The position numbers were made by a program, and so were the translations under genes. The notes under the pieces are model-generated. The model had not been told where the DNA came from. It searched no databases and saw only the letters and a program-made list of their open reading frames with translations. This document shows positions 1-13,656 of a stretch of DNA of 64,000 nt, in pieces (the first letter of the stretch is position 1; each line of letters begins with the position of its first letter). The DNA is taken from contig CM076261.1 of assembly GCA_038380795.1 (NCBI GenBank), positions 36,729,866 to 36,793,865 of the forward strand. Direction: 5' to 3'. The stretch comes from Pyrocephalus nanus. Lineage: Eukaryota; Chordata; Aves; Passeriformes; Tyrannidae.

Positions 1-2417
1 ACTTTTCTCACCTACAGCAGCAAAAGCCTAAAGCATTGGCAGGGCTGTCACTAACAACCATTTGTGCGGCTTTCAGAGTTAAGAAATTCAAAGACACAGA
101 CAGTATGACAAATATATTCTAATTTTTTTTATTTTATTTTATTTTATTTTTATCCCCAAGAAAACAGACGATACAACTAAAAGATGTTACAATAAAAGAG
201 GTTTCTGGAGATTTTAGGAAAAACCTTGCTTCAGAATGGTTCAGCAGATAGCTGTAATAGGCCTCAGTTTTTTGTTCAGGCAATTGTATTCTTCAGCTTG
301 GTATTCAGTAAAACCTCTTAGTGACTATTTTCCTTTGTACCAAATTACTGTATAAACATTTCTACCTCCTATATTTTTTACTGCAAAGAAAAATGATTTC
401 CTTTTAACGTAATATATTTGGAAGGTGGAAACCAGTCATTTAGGACATGAAAACATCTAATTGTTGTCAAATATGAGTGTTCTTCCAGGACAAATTGTAA
501 TTGGGTCAAACATTAAAAAGTCTGTTACTATGCTTGAAACCTATCTCTTCATTGTACAGGTTACTAGCAAAAGGGAAAAATACCTTACTTGAGCTTTTAT
601 GCTTTCCAATACATAATGAAAACATATTTGCTTAGATTTAGATAAGCAGATTTTCCATCTTTTTTGTATTTCCTTAGACCATGAGAAATAAATTGAATTT
701 GAGAATTTCATCCCAAGAATTGTTCAAGAGGAGGGTTATTGCTTCTTTTAGCATGTTTTTTGATTGGATATGTTAATATACCTTCATTAAGGTTATACCA
801 TTTCTAGTTCTTTAACTCACTCAGAGCTATAGGCAATGAAGTGATCATAACAACTATCATTTGAGGTGGTAAACTCTGAGTCAGGCAGGATTATTTCTAT
901 GTATGAATGCAGTTTCTGTTTTATGTGAACTAAAGTTTGAGTCACAACACAAGAGTGGGATTTTTATAAATTGCTAGTATCTCTCTCATTTGCATAATGT
1001 AAGTTATAATCAATGCAATATTTTATTGTAAATGTGAAGCATAAGTGTCTCATTTATGAAATTAGACAGCGGAGATAGATCCTATATATATCTTTCAAAT
1101 GTGAATGAAAGAAATGAATATTGACAGAAATTCAAAAGATTAATATGTCAAGTGAATGTCACTTTGGGACATAAATGCACAGCATATTCCAGTTCTGACA
1201 TTACTGAAAACTTCAGCAAGGGGAAAATAATGCAGATATGATATCAGCAGAAACAAAAGGCATATTCACATTAAATAATTTTTGAATACTCTGCCATCAA
1301 AAATGCAAGTATAAAATGATGCTGGCTAGAGAAAGCAAGTAAGGCTCCAAGTGATTTAAAACAAGAGATAGATGTTTTGGCCAAGAAAGGCAAGTACCTA
1401 AATAAAAGGGAAAGGAACAAGAACCCATTTAAAGAAATACTTTGTGTGCAGGTGAAGACACGCAAATCTATATCATGAAGAAACAATGTCTATAAAGAAA
1501 CGGTTCTCTTTATCAGAAATGATCTCTTTGATATTTGAAAATATTAAGAATCCTTACAGAAGGATTAGTGTGGGTTAGAAGACATATGAAAGTCAGTGAA
1601 TGAAAAAAAAAACAAGAATATATGCCATAAACTAGAAGGAAGACATGCCTCACATTCACATTCTCTTGTTGAAAAGAAAGGAGTTCATGGCATATTCAAG
1701 AAAGCTTTCTTAAAGTACTAAATATGGACTCAAGATTATCAAAATCAAAAATAGCAGACATGCAAGAAATTTTAAGTAAAGCAGTTTTATAATTGAAAGG
1801 TGACAGTTAAGTATGAAAAGTACAGGAATCATGGCCTCCTTCCCTCTAAAAACAGAAAAAATCTTATAAAAATAAGTGCTCCAGCTAGATTTTTTTTTTT
1901 TAACACTCTCATAGGGACAGAGGAAGTGCCCAATTTATCAATCTAGGTAAAATAAATATTATTATTCCTCACCTGGGATTCTGTAAACACATGAATAAAA
2001 ACATCATAGAATGAAAAATATTTTGCTTTGAACATGCAAAATGTGAACACTCAAGAACATTCTGAACATTCAAACATCTGGAGCATTGTTAGTGTCATTG
2101 AATTATCACAGCGAGAGATACAAACCTTTCATTCCACAAGAAATATTCAAACATTTCTATACAGAAACAACTCCAGCTTGGAATAAAATTGACAGATCTG
2201 AGGAAAGAATATTGCCTCATGTAGAAGTTGTTTTCCTGGCTCCTTTTACTAAATTGACATCCACATATACATTAGCTAATAGGGAAAAAAATAAGTACAG
2301 AATAATCAATACAACTATATTTCTGTCCTATTAAAATCCTCAGAAAGGATTGAATCTTTTCCATTTCCAGTATGGGAAAAGAACACTGTCAGCATAACAT
2401 ATGGAATAAAGAGATTT
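1..2417. other. AT-rich unique sequence, no gene seen
   Basis: No frame longer than about 80 codons, no recognisable domain, and no repeat boundary apart from the TTTTA tract at 123-152. The best frames (1271-1486 minus, 2086-2334 plus) show no family resemblance and their codon use looks like random AT-rich DNA. Intergenic or intronic sequence is the likely explanation. Confidence 0.6.
123..152. repeat. (TTTTA)n microsatellite
   Basis: A run of T followed by about four TTTTA units. Short simple repeat with no adjacent element. Confidence 0.85.
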
Positions 2418-2528
2418 AAAAAAAAAAAAAAAAAAAAAAAGAAAGAATGAAAGAAAGCGAGAAAGAAAGCAAGAAAGCAAGAAAGCAAGCAAGCAAGCAA
2501 GCAAGAAAGCAAGCAAGAAAGAAAGAAG
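2418..2528. repeat. A-run followed by GAAA/GCAA tetranucleotide repeat
   Basis: A run of 23 A residues (2418-2440) leads directly into a purine-rich array mixing GAAA, GAAT and GCAA units up to about 2528. Growth of a microsatellite from a poly-A stretch is a plausible origin. I see no retroposed gene body upstream of the A-run. Confidence 0.9.
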
Positions 2529-5500
2529 ATTGACATACTATTTCATATGTCTGTTTGCCTGCTTCCAAATAAAAATAATCTCAGGTTTGGTTAATGAGGT
2601 AATCCCAGTGTGGGTTTGTGGTGCTGTTTTAGTGAGCTTTGTATAGAGATATTCTATTTATTCCACTATCATTCCCCTAAAATAAACCTGCCCTTCTTCA
2701 GCTGTTATGAACCAGTCACTGGAGAACACCTAAGTGCTGAAGTTGTATAAAAAACACTTCTTAGATTAACATTGAGTGAATTTTCTCCTTGCCTACTAGA
2801 TAATTACATCGCTGATGTTGCCCACTTGGAACATGCACTTAAAAGTATCAGCAGTGCTTGAGATAACATCTGCTAAGTGCTTTTTGATTAAGTCTTTTTT
2901 AATTACTCATTTCACAAAGCGTGTGTCTATTTGAAGGGCACCTCAGTTATCAAAGAGTATGCTAATGGAACCTTTCACTATTTTGGGTTTCTTACACTGG
3001 TTTGACATTATGTTTAGGTTTATGTGAAGTTAGAGAAGGCTGTGGATGCTCTGTGTGAATCCCACCCATGCCAAGATTGCTTGAATTTTTATATATAATC
3101 CAAACTATGTCTCCTATGTACTATGTGACTATGCAGAGATGATGTATGTATTTGTTAGCTCAAGTTTGAGAGCCTATCGTCTCAAAAGACATCTGGCAAT
3201 AGAAGGGACCAAAAACAAAAACCACTCAGACTACAGGTCTTAAACAAAATTTTTTAGTACATGCACCTCAATTCCTAAACAATGAAGCACTTTTAGAAGA
3301 CTATTGAGAAATCTAACATAATTGACTAATACCTTAATAATTTCTGCAATAATTTTAATAATTTCTTCATAGTTTGTCATTTGAAAAGATCAAGGACACT
3401 TTCAAATCTTGCATGAAATGTCTCAGAAAACTGAATAATACGATATTACCAGAAAGACCTTGCCACTCTATTAACTGGTCAACTACTCCCAGCAGATGTT
3501 GTTGATGACTTAATGAAGTCACTGGAGATATAAATATATCAGGATTTTAAAAAGAGTTATCTCAAGTGTGAAATGATTCTCATCCTTCTTGCACAAACTA
3601 TATGACTGGATGTCCTTAAAAGGTTTTCAGACATCAACTCAAAAAAGAGTTCTAAATATCTTAGGAAAGAAAGTTACATTCAAAGCAGAAAAGAATCTGT
3701 TTAGAAACACATTTGTTGGTACTCAAAGCAGATGGTGAAACATTTGAGAAAAATTGCATTTTCTTTTTCTCTAGGCATCAGCAGTATTAGGTGAAACACT
3801 GAAAAACAAACAAAACATTTCTGGGTAAAGAGATAGTATGGATTCTGAACCCTATAGAAATCACTCCCAGGCTCTTTATTATACCAGCTGTTGGAATGCT
3901 AGCAAAACATTTGCACAGTTTTTGAAACATGCCTGGTGACTAGCAGGACAAGAATGTGCTGTAGGTCAAATCATGAATGTAGACCTCAGCATGCACGGGA
4001 AGATGTTATTAGAAGATGCAGAAATATGCAACAAAGAGCCAACACAAGCATTGATTTTCAGGACAAAAAGATGCGAGTCAAAAGATCCAGAAATAGTGAA
4101 ATAATGTGTGCATCTTCATGAACAAAGCAGGCTTCATCAAATTATTTATTGATTGATAAAAAAAATAAATTACACAGATAAATTATATGTCAAAGATCTT
4201 TCACATATGACTTGCAGACCAAACAAAGGCTAATCTTGGAAAACTGAATTTCTGAAATCTTCTGAGGCATTTTACTCAGTCATTTTGCATACATACCATG
4301 ATAAAAAGGGTAACAGTAAATCAATCATAATTACTGCTTTAAACTTTGAGATCAATAATTGTCTTGGAATGCAGACCCTGACAAGGTTTTTACATTAAGG
4401 AAACAGAGAATTTCCTCTAGGATTTATGCGTGCAGAGCACACCTTTCCGCATGATACACATTGATATTGTGAGCAATTCTGCAGGGAAAAATAAACAATG
4501 TGAGAATATAGTTCAAAACAGATGTTTCCAATCTTGGACAAATTTTTGGGAAAGAATCAGGAAACCATTACTCATCTTTTTACTCCTAGAACTATATAAA
4601 TGTATAAAACAATAAATGCTAGATTTTCTGTGACAAAATTGACACAACTGACTCTATACAATCTCTGCCATCAAGATTTCATTTCCACATATGAATTATT
4701 AAGAGGAATCTTGGAGATGAATACCACGTGAGTTCATCATACTGACTAAAACAAGAAGTCAGGGGTGAAGCCAGAAGAAATGCCGATGTACAATGTACAA
4801 CTGCATCATCCACATCTAGTGTTATTCTGGAATTTAAATCTGTGTCCATTACTAATGAATCTTTATTTACTAGTGATGTAATTAAGTGATAGAAATATCA
4901 AGTTGGAAGTCTGTGCCAGCCAAAACAGGAATAATGAAGAGGAGAAATTGATTAAGTAAAGATTAGGAGAACAAAGAGTCAAAGAGGAAAAGAGTAACTA
5001 TTTCTGAAGTATCTAGTCCTTAGAACATGCTTTTAAGAAGAATGAGAATCTTTGTTTCCCTTATTTATGATACATTTAGGACAATAATATAAGATTTTAA
5101 TTTTAAGTACTACTTTTTGAGTTTTAAATATGTTAAGCTTGTCATTTTATAAAAAATATCAAACAGGATGCTGAGAAAATATTTACTGTTAATCAACGAT
5201 TCAGATCAAAGAATCTATTTTAAACAGTTTGTTGGCATCTGTCTTGGTAGATCTTCATCAATTTACCATTTCAGGCAGTAAAATTTCTATTCAAGTTATT
5301 GATTTAGCTCTAAAAAAGCACTATAGAATGCTATCACTATGCATTCTAGGTGTTTATTGTCATACACATTCCCTGGTAACTTCACCTACAGGCAAATAGT
5401 AAAATCTCATTAATGGCATTCAGTAATATTGGTTGCAAAGCTTTTAAGACATTAAGATAACTCCAATTCTTATGAGGCTTCCCATTAGGAAGATAAGCTC

Positions 5501-6317
5501 TTTCCTCTAAGACCTGACTGCTTATTTAAGTCTTTCTATAAAAAAATTTGCCTCATTTGACAATATGTAAAGACAAAAAATTTAAAGAAACTTCTGAAGA
5601 CCAATCTTAAGTTGAAGAGGTAGTATATCATATTTTTGCATATATCATATTACCCAGTAAAACAATAATTCTTTACATATAATCTCATAGAACACTATGA
5701 ATATTGTTATGCTCTATTATCAATAATACTTAAAGATAGATAATTTATACTCATCCTGGGTATATGCCATTTATTGTCAGTGGAACTTTATGAACAACAT
5801 CAAACAAACAGCAGCTGCTTGCGGTAGCTGCCCTTTACATAAGGTATTTGAAAAGAAATTGTCAAATGCTATTCATAAGGGGTATTTGTACTTTAGACAC
5901 ATCTGATAACAAGCTGCTTGGAAATTTTTGGCTTCAGATGAGGAGAAGAGAGAAGAGAAAAGAATGACTCACAAAGAAAAAAAACTTGTCATGACTTATG
6001 TGAATACAAAACTATTCTTTTGACAAGTCTGCAGCTCAGGATTGCTAATTATAATGACTCCTCCACTAGGATTTCCTGAATTATAATATACTATCTATCT
6101 TGAATGAATGATTGTCTTGAGGCAGAAAATGACACATGCCATAAAGATGTGTATATTACTTATGTGCCTGAATGACTATGCTTGATATTTCTTTAAAGAT
6201 ACTTTTTTAGAATCTACTGGGTACTTAAAATTTCAGTTAAAAAGGAACATTTAAAAGCATTTCCTTGTGAAATATGCATCTGTTCATGAAGTTGTGAATG
6301 CAAATGACGTTGCTTCC

Positions 6318-6322
<5 letters not shown>
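2529..6322. other. AT-rich unique sequence, no gene seen
   Basis: About 3.8 kb without a recognisable repeat or gene. The longest frames (3936-4121 and 4430-4615, plus strand) are about 60 codons and resemble no family. The part at about 2790-2965 has homeodomain-like TAAT-core sites and a TATGCTAAT octamer-like site. That is a weak hint of regulatory sequence only, because such cores are common in AT-rich DNA. Confidence 0.5.

Positions 6323-6348
<26 letters not shown>
6323..6348. repeat. Homopolymer T-run (26 T)
   Basis: Twenty-six consecutive T residues. It could be the tail of a minus-strand retrocopy lying to its right. The sequence to the right (two unremarkable 60-77 codon minus-strand frames up to 6815) was not recognised as any known gene. 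Confidence 0.9.
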
Positions 6349-6353
<5 letters not shown>

Positions 6354-8171
6354 GTCTCCAGGGTTTTAACTTCCAAGCAAAATCTAGTCCTTTCTAGAAC
6401 ATATGAGTTTAGAAAGTTTGAATATTTGTAGGAGGAAAACAACATTTTCTGCCCCTTTACTCACAGAAAGAGCTACAGAACATGATTCATTATACATCCA
6501 GAACATGTACATAATAGTGGTGCATGAAATACTTGGCACTCCTGTGTGGCACGCATGTGTTTTCATCTAGCACCATTTCTATCAAAGATGGTTTGAACTC
6601 CCAACGAAGATGTAGTGTTTCCATATGAAGACATCATAGCCTTTAGCAAATCTCCATTTCAATGTGGAGCTATAGTCATGCAGGCCATTTCCACTGCTAA
6701 GTCTGTATGACTGATTTTTTACCTCTGATCTTCCATGGTGCAATATACACATTGAGGGTAATGGTCTGAACATGACACAAGCACCATGTATATCCCAGAA
6801 CTTTCCTTTTAGCAAGGTATCATAATATTTTTAGTAAAGAATTTGGTACAGGAAGGCTGGATTAGACTATTTCCTAGGTATACGGAGGTGACTGACTACT
6901 TTGGTGAAAGTTTAACAGATTTGTATAAAAATATTCTCATTTTTAAAGCATGTTATCATAATTATTTCAACTTATGATTAATTATAACTGTAAATGTTGG
7001 AACTAGGAGTGCATCCTAGTTGTTGGGTGCATCTTAAATTTAGGATGGGAGGAACTTTCCACTGCAATTATTGTCAGGTAAAAACATTTGTCAGGACAAG
7101 AATCTTACCTGGCTAAGGAAGGGATCATGAGGATCGGAAGCATACCGCAGAGCAATCCCTGCCCTCAGAGTAGCTACATCAAATATGAATAAAAGGAAGA
7201 AAGCTCAGCAGTACACAGCTAACCATAGGCAACATGTAATCCCTTTACTGGAATCCCAGTGTGACCTGTATGACCCATCCACACTGAGTAATATCTCAGA
7301 TGTGAGTGAGTGTTTTCAGGGTTGCTTAAACAGAGATGCAATTTCCAGTGCTTTACTGAAACATTAATTCCTCTAATATACATATATTGAGCAAATAAGT
7401 CATTATTTTCTGAACTAAAATAAAGGCAATCTCCTCTGTAATACTGATGTAGTATTTGATTTGTGTCAAACTGGAAGTGCAGGACAACAGACTGCAAAGT
7501 CCAGCATTAGTCCTTTATTATTTAATTTCCATATTAATATGAATCAGATCTCCAGAGATTTACAATTAAAATGTTTGTTAGCATTTAATTGCAAATGCTC
7601 CTTGTTGCTTTGAGCACAATAATTATTTGTTTGGAGATAATAATAAATGATGCTTAAAAATAATGGCCTTCTTGAATATTTACAGAAGAATGGAGTTGAT
7701 TACAATTTTTTTATTTTATTATGTACTTGGTTTTATTAAATATGTGGTAGTTTTATCTACTGGGAAGAATTTTTTTACTATATTTATTAATAATTTTCCA
7801 TCAGTATTAAACTCCATATTACAATGTCCCATATAAACATCAATATTTGGACTTGAAGTGAAGTACTCTAGAACCAGTCTATGATAGGAGTATGTTAAGC
7901 TTTTGCTGGATAGAAGAGTGCTTTGCAATTTGAGGTTGTACCTGGACTTACTTTTAAAAAATGTTTGCCTCAGTGGTCAAGATGTGATCTAGTCATTTAG
8001 ATTGGCACCCCTTTAAACTGCATTACAGTTCCAGTATGGATTGAACGCACTCCTTCTGTGGAGTGGAAATCTACTTGTAGGAGATAATATAGGGTGTGGA
8101 CAAGACCTAACCTTCAAATCTAGGAGTAGGAAGCACCCTTGAGTGCTTTTAAAAAAACCCTCATTCCACGG
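6349..8171. other. Unique sequence, no gene seen
   Basis: Only short frames occur (7219-7497 minus is the longest, 92 codons) and none shows a domain or signal peptide. No repeat was recognised up to the LTR-like boundary at 8172. Confidence 0.5.
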
Positions 8172-8647
8172 TGTGGTGGGTTAACCCTGGCTGCCCAACA
8201 TCCACAGGTGAGGGTAGCACAGGTGGATGGAGAATGCAGGGCTGTAGTCAGTCCATAAGAGATCCTCTGTGTTGCTCCTTCCACGTCACTCTCTTCTCCT
8301 CCTCCTGTGTGGGGCCTTCCCATGTACTGTAGTCCTTCAAGTATGGGCTCTCCATGGCTCTCCATGGGCTGCAGCTTCCCTCAGGACATGTTCATTTGTT
8401 CCATGGAGGTCTCTCCTCCCCTCCTGCCCTCCTCCCGCTCCACCCTCGGGGCTCGCAGGGCTGTTTCGCACCCGGTTCCCCTCCCTCAGCTCTTGCTGCT
8501 GGGCAGCGTTTTGCCCTCCCTTGCCCAGGCTTTCCCCGGGGCTCTCGCCCGTCCTCCCTCCCGTGGCCGAGGGGCTCAGCCGTGCCGTGCGCTGGGGCTG
8601 CTGGAGCTGGCTGTGTTGAACAGACTGGGGTATCTGCACCCAGTACA
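8172..8647 (-). mobile_element. GC-rich ERV LTR-like element
   Basis: The left edge TGTGGTGGGTTAACCC is the complement of the CCACCACA-type 3' terminus shared by several avian ERV LTRs, so the element reads on the minus strand. The right edge CCCAGTACA resembles the complement of the TGTATTGGG-type LTR start. The body at 8440-8620 is far richer in GC and CpG than its surroundings and recurs in inverted orientation at 45520-45760. The flanks CCACGG (8166-8171) and TCATGG (8648-8653) agree at four of six positions; both differences are C/T, as expected for a decayed 6-bp target duplication. The 145-, 116-, 111- and 104-codon frames here are by-products of high GC. Exact ends and family are uncertain. 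Confidence 0.6.
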
Positions 8648-11600
8648 TCATGGATATCTTCCCACTGATCACACCAGACTAAAAATTCCTCTAAAAATTA
8701 TTACATATAGAGCTAGCCACCTAAGTTGTGATGAGTCTATTTAAGTATAGGCATCTATGTTTCCAGTTTTCAATGTCTTTGCTGGGGATTTGGGTGGGAA
8801 GGTGAAATAAGGTGGTAATTTCATAATTTTGCAGTTTCAGAAAGGGCTTTCCTGAACAGATTGAAGTGTCATTTATAATGTAAAGCACTCAAAGAGCATT
8901 CTTCCTCTCTGGTTTGTGGCAGTGGAAGCAAAAGCAGTTGTTCACTATTTAAGTCAATAAGGTTATGTGACTCCTTGTGCCTGACCTACAGCTGAGTCAC
9001 ATGGTAATTTATCACAAAAAATGATAAAGAAGAAAAAGATCAGAAGGAAAATTTGAGGTTTTCAGAGTGTTCAGCGAAAAATAAATTAGAAAACCCCCTC
9101 TTGTTCTCAAAGTAATCACAGTAACAAATGAAGTTTCCTCAGCCCATATCTTTGCTTTCCTCTATTTTTTTTCCCTAAATAATATATGTGACAGAAAGAC
9201 TAAAAGAAGACATATTGTGTTGTTAATTTTGAAGACGTATTTCAGTAACACAGCATAAGTTTGTAATACATGTAGCAGTGAGCCAAGTTTTGGCAGTCAG
9301 TTTTGATTTTTTTCTTTGTTCTGATTGGTGGACTGAAGTTAAAAATATTTTCCAGCAAAATTAACAACCATCCTTTTGCTAAGTAACTTGGGACAGACAT
9401 TGTCCTCAGAAAATCCTATAGAGACTTATTACAGCTGGTATTTCTACATAGAAGGAGAATCTCAACCTTTGCTTTGGAAAGGATTTGGCTGGCCTACAGA
9501 ATGTTTACAGACCGCATTTTCTGATGCACTGTGCTTGACTGTCCCTAAAGTCCCTTCAGCTTGACAGTTGTCTGCTTTTCAATTTTAAGTACCAGTATAA
9601 TTCTACTGACGTTCAGCACAGAGCAGAATCTGATGCTGGAGATGGACAAAAGTTCCCTCCTCTCACCAGTAGATTGAATAAAAATCTAAGTTTTCAATTT
9701 ATCATTTTTTTTATTTTACAGCTAGGTACTATGACACAAGTTGGAGAAATAAATTGTACTTAGGTAAGGAATAGTAAATAAAGTCTTCTCTAAATGAAAT
9801 TTCTTTATGGAAATTCTATGGAGGTTTATTTTTTTTCTCATTGAAACTTACTGATTAATTTTTTTAGATTAAAAAATATGAATCTAAACAAAATATTTTT
9901 AGTAGTCCAATTCAAATATAGTTTTCTCATGAGTTGTTCAATGTGTAGGTGTATGTACTGGCGACATCATGATGCTATGCATACATTGCCGACTGGATTT
10001 CCTAAGGGTCTAGACTTTTCTGGAGAGGTTAAGACATTAATAAATGTCTTGTCTGATGAAGTTAAGTCATATAGAACAAAAAAAGGGACAGAATGTATGA
10101 AGTATGCCCTTATGCATTGATGTGGCAACACAGGGATATACAGCTGAACACCAAAACCAAATAAAACAAGAAAGTCAGTAATTTTTAAGTCATAAACTTT
10201 TTGGACTCTCAGAATATTTTGTCCTATAAAAAAGTTTGAGTAGCTGACACAAATGTCACAATCTTGTGACTTCCTGAGGGACCATGCTCTGTTTTTCACC
10301 TGGCTGAACTATCACTGGAAGCTGCTGATATTTTTCTATCTATTCTTGACAACTGGGAACAGAAAATAGAAGATTACAGACCATTGCCTACAGATAAAAA
10401 GAGTTCACACTAACTGTATTCTGGTTCTACTTTCAATACAGAAACAATTAAAATTAAGAGTCTATAAACTGAATCCGTTTAAAAAATGCAAATATAACTG
10501 CTTTGGCTTTTGGTTGTTTTGTTTGTTTGGGTTTTTTTTAATTGTAGTGAAATAAAAAACCATAGTGTATTTCTGAGAATTTGTAATAGCGTGTGAACTG
10601 CAATTAAAAAACCCCAATATAACACCTTGCTTTTGGATTTTCTAATCTATTCCATAGAGTCTGGTTTTGCTGTTTTAATTATAGAGTAACAATACTGGCT
10701 GTTCTCTTTGGTATGTCATGAAAATTTAGAATCTCAGTTACAAAATCAAATACTTTTTTTTTCCAGATGATAATTTTTTCTTTGGACAGTCAAGATTCCT
10801 GATAGCTGGAATGGTAACATTGTTTCCTATAGCATTGCACATACATTTCTGAACAAGCAAATTCCATGACAAACAAGAGATTCTCTTCTAGCATTGCACT
10901 GCATATTCTTTTGAGGATCTTCTTATAAGTAGGGTACTTTTATTCTCACACCATGACTTTATCAATCTGCTTCATATCCATGTTTCTACAAAAAGATTTA
11001 ATTCTAAGTGGACTAAGTAGATTAGCCTCAGCAAAGTGCTGGGGCAGAACACTCTATTTTCTTCAGTCACTTCAATTCTAAAAACCAGGCCTCATTTCTA
11101 GAAAAAAGGAGCAAGATTTGTCAGTAAAAATATTAGGAGTCATGTGTTCCTGAAGACAGTCTCTTGGCATTGTCACAATTAGGAACAATTTGAAGGGTGC
11201 AAATTCCAAGGAAGGACATCTATCTGAATTTTAAAACAGGCTTGAATATGTACAGGTACATAAAAATACAGAACTTTCCATTCACAGAAATGTAGTAAAC
11301 TGACCTCTCACGAGGAGCATATTTGTGAGAGTTATTTTTTTCTTTTAAGACTCACAGAAGATAAACAGTTTTTATGGTTTACTTAAAACTACAATTAAAA
11401 ATAATTTTAGGGGGTTAATTTTTTAATCAGATTTTATGAATATTTGAAATAAAATTGTAGTTTGCCTCTGCAGTCCATGCCATTACTGACATCCTGTCCA
11501 GTACAAGAGAGAGTCTTGTACACTGCTCATATATCCAATTTATTTAGGATCCAAATTAAAACAAAGGAAAAGGAATGTTACAGAAACTTATATTGTATGT

Positions 11601-12743
11601 GTTTTCTTTTCAGCAGAGGTGTTTGCCATGAAAGAGGCTCCAGTGATGAAAAGAATTTGTAACAAAGAGAACAATTGCTGTCTTGCAAGATGGTGTACAG
11701 GATGTGCCCATGCTTGTCTCTAACACAGTAAAAGGCATCCACAGTAAATGCTGCTTATTCTGGTGGTAGTGGCAATATGCACATGTACTTTGCCCCAGCA
11801 AAGCCTTTCACCTCCCTCTGGGCACAGCAAGTCTAAAGGTCCTGGGAAATCAAATCTGGCTCTCTGTATTGCTGAACTCTGTCTCTTTGTCCTAGCTGTG
11901 TGGCAAAAGCAAGGAGGTTGCAAAGTTTGCTTTTATAACACTCAGGAAAGGAAGGAAAGGTGAAGTGGGCTCCACTGCCCAGTTTTGAGACAATTCAAAG
12001 AAATCGGGGACTCCTTGGGCACTCCTAGACTACAGAGAAGGACCTCTCCCATTCACTGGAAGGTAGAAGTTGAAATGCTGAATCATTTCCCACACTGAAA
12101 ACAGTTGTTAACACAGTCTCTTGAATATCATTTTGGTACTCTGAACAGGAAAGAAATTCACTTTTGTGAAGTTTGATTCGATGTGAGAGTCACACTTTAA
12201 AAATAGAAGTGAAATATCTGGACATTTAACAACTAGCCTTTAATATACTAGCCTATAATACACAAGAATAATGTGGATATCATTCTTGAGTGCTTCTTTT
12301 TTAAAGTACAAGACATGCTCCTATATATGTCCTCAGACTTAAATTCAGGCCACATTCCTTCTAAAGTAACTTTATGTTTCTATGAGATGATGAATGGATT
12401 GAAGTAACCTATCTTGACAGAGGAAGATATCCTAATAATCTGATATTTTATGTTCTTTGTTATAATTACTTTTGTCTCAGATTAATGAATTCCATTTACT
12501 GAAACAAGCTAACAAATGAAAACCATTCAGCACAAGTATGAAATATAATGAAAAAATGAGACTATTTGGTATGTAAGACATAAATTGAAACATTGAAGCA
12601 TCATTATTTACAAAAAAAATTAAATTTTTTCATAGTGTAAATTTTATTAAAAAGAGATCTTTCCCTCAGAAAAAATCAAATGCATTTACGTTCTTTACAA
12701 CAATTACCAAAGCCATAGAACTGAAAAAACTAGGCTTTCAAGT
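8648..12743. other. Unique sequence, no gene seen
   Basis: About 4 kb of AT-rich sequence. The longest frames are 9967-10299 minus (110 codons) and 9878-10120 plus (80 codons). They overlap on opposite strands and show no family features. Simple T- and A-rich tracts occur (for example 10510-10545), but no interspersed repeat was recognised. Confidence 0.5.
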
Positions 12744-12803
12744 AAAAAAAAACAAAAACAAAAACAAAAACAAAAAAACCAACCCAGTGGTTTTTTTTTT
12801 TTT
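12744..12803. repeat. (CAAAAA)n tract and T-run forming a stem-loop
   Basis: A CAAAAA repeat (12744-12778) is followed after a short gap by 13 T (12791-12803). The arms AAAAAAACCA (12772-12781) and TGGTTTTTTT (12788-12797) are perfectly complementary around a 6-base loop. Probably an accident of facing homopolymers; no function is inferred. Confidence 0.8.
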
Positions 12804-13568
12804 AATGGGCTTCTGTTTCTATATAAATCCTCCCTTGTTTAGAAATGCATGGTCTCATCTCCTGAGGAATGCACATCTCTTTTTAACAGGGTCCTGTTGT
12901 AACAGCTGTTCTGCAGCCTAAAACAGCTGAGTGATGCTTAATAAAGCCATTACACAAACAAGTGAAATTGAGTGGATCTGTAGGTCGGAAGGAGCTGGAA
13001 AGGAGCAGTACCACGGGGCTGGGACACAGGGCTCTGGGTCACAGTGCCGAGAACAAAGGCATCAGCATGAGAATCAAATGTCACAGGTGGAAGTGGCCGA
13101 GGAAATCAGACAGTCCCAGACTGGAAGGCAGCAAGTGACTCCATAGCAACCAGAGTCTGACATTAATAGGAAAGATCCTAATGGTACCTTGAGTCCCAGT
13201 TTCTATGTCGCTGTAAAGGTTACCTCCCAAAAAAACAACCCTAGCAATACCCTTTCTCATCATCCCCCAAGAATCAAACCCATTCCAGAGAAAGACTTAA
13301 AATTAGCTTACAATATGAGGCACAGTGGCAAAAAGCAAGGGATAAAGGTTTTTATATACAGCTTGTCTTCTGTAGAAAGCAAGAGTTCATGATGGTATGG
13401 AATTCTACTGTGGCAACAGTTGTAATACTACCTTGTCAGGCTGTAAAAGGACCAAATAAGAGAATATATGTAATATACATATAGCAAATAATGAAAGAGA
13501 ACAGAGTGGTGTCACCTCACGGACGTTAGAAAGCTACGTTTTCCCAGTAATATATACTCTCAGAACTA
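12804..13568. other. Unique sequence, no gene seen
   Basis: The frames at 12931-13146 (plus) and 13189-13392 (plus) are about 70 codons with no recognised domain. The segment is less AT-rich than its neighbours around 12960-13150, but no repeat family was recognised. Confidence 0.45.
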
Positions 13569-13656
13569 CAAACAAAAAACCCCTAAACCAAACCAAAACC
13601 AAAACCAAAAACCAAAAACCAAAACCAAAACCAAACCAAACCAAACCATACAAACA
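13569..13656. repeat. (CCAAA/CCAAAA)n microsatellite
   Basis: Imperfect array of CCAAA and CCAAAA units, similar in motif to the array at the right end of the window (63848-64000). Confidence 0.85.

Noticed and set aside
6349..6815. Possible retrocopy to the right of the 26-T run (minus-strand frames of 77 and 60 codons)
   Set aside because: Neither frame resembles a known protein and no duplication flanks the region.
8269..8744. Overlapping frames of 104-145 codons on both strands
   Set aside because: High GC content removes stop codons; the region is an interspersed repeat with several frames open at once.
13569..13656. CCCTAAACC considered as an interstitial telomere repeat
   Set aside because: Only one unit resembles the telomere hexamer; the rest is CCAAA/CCAAAA.
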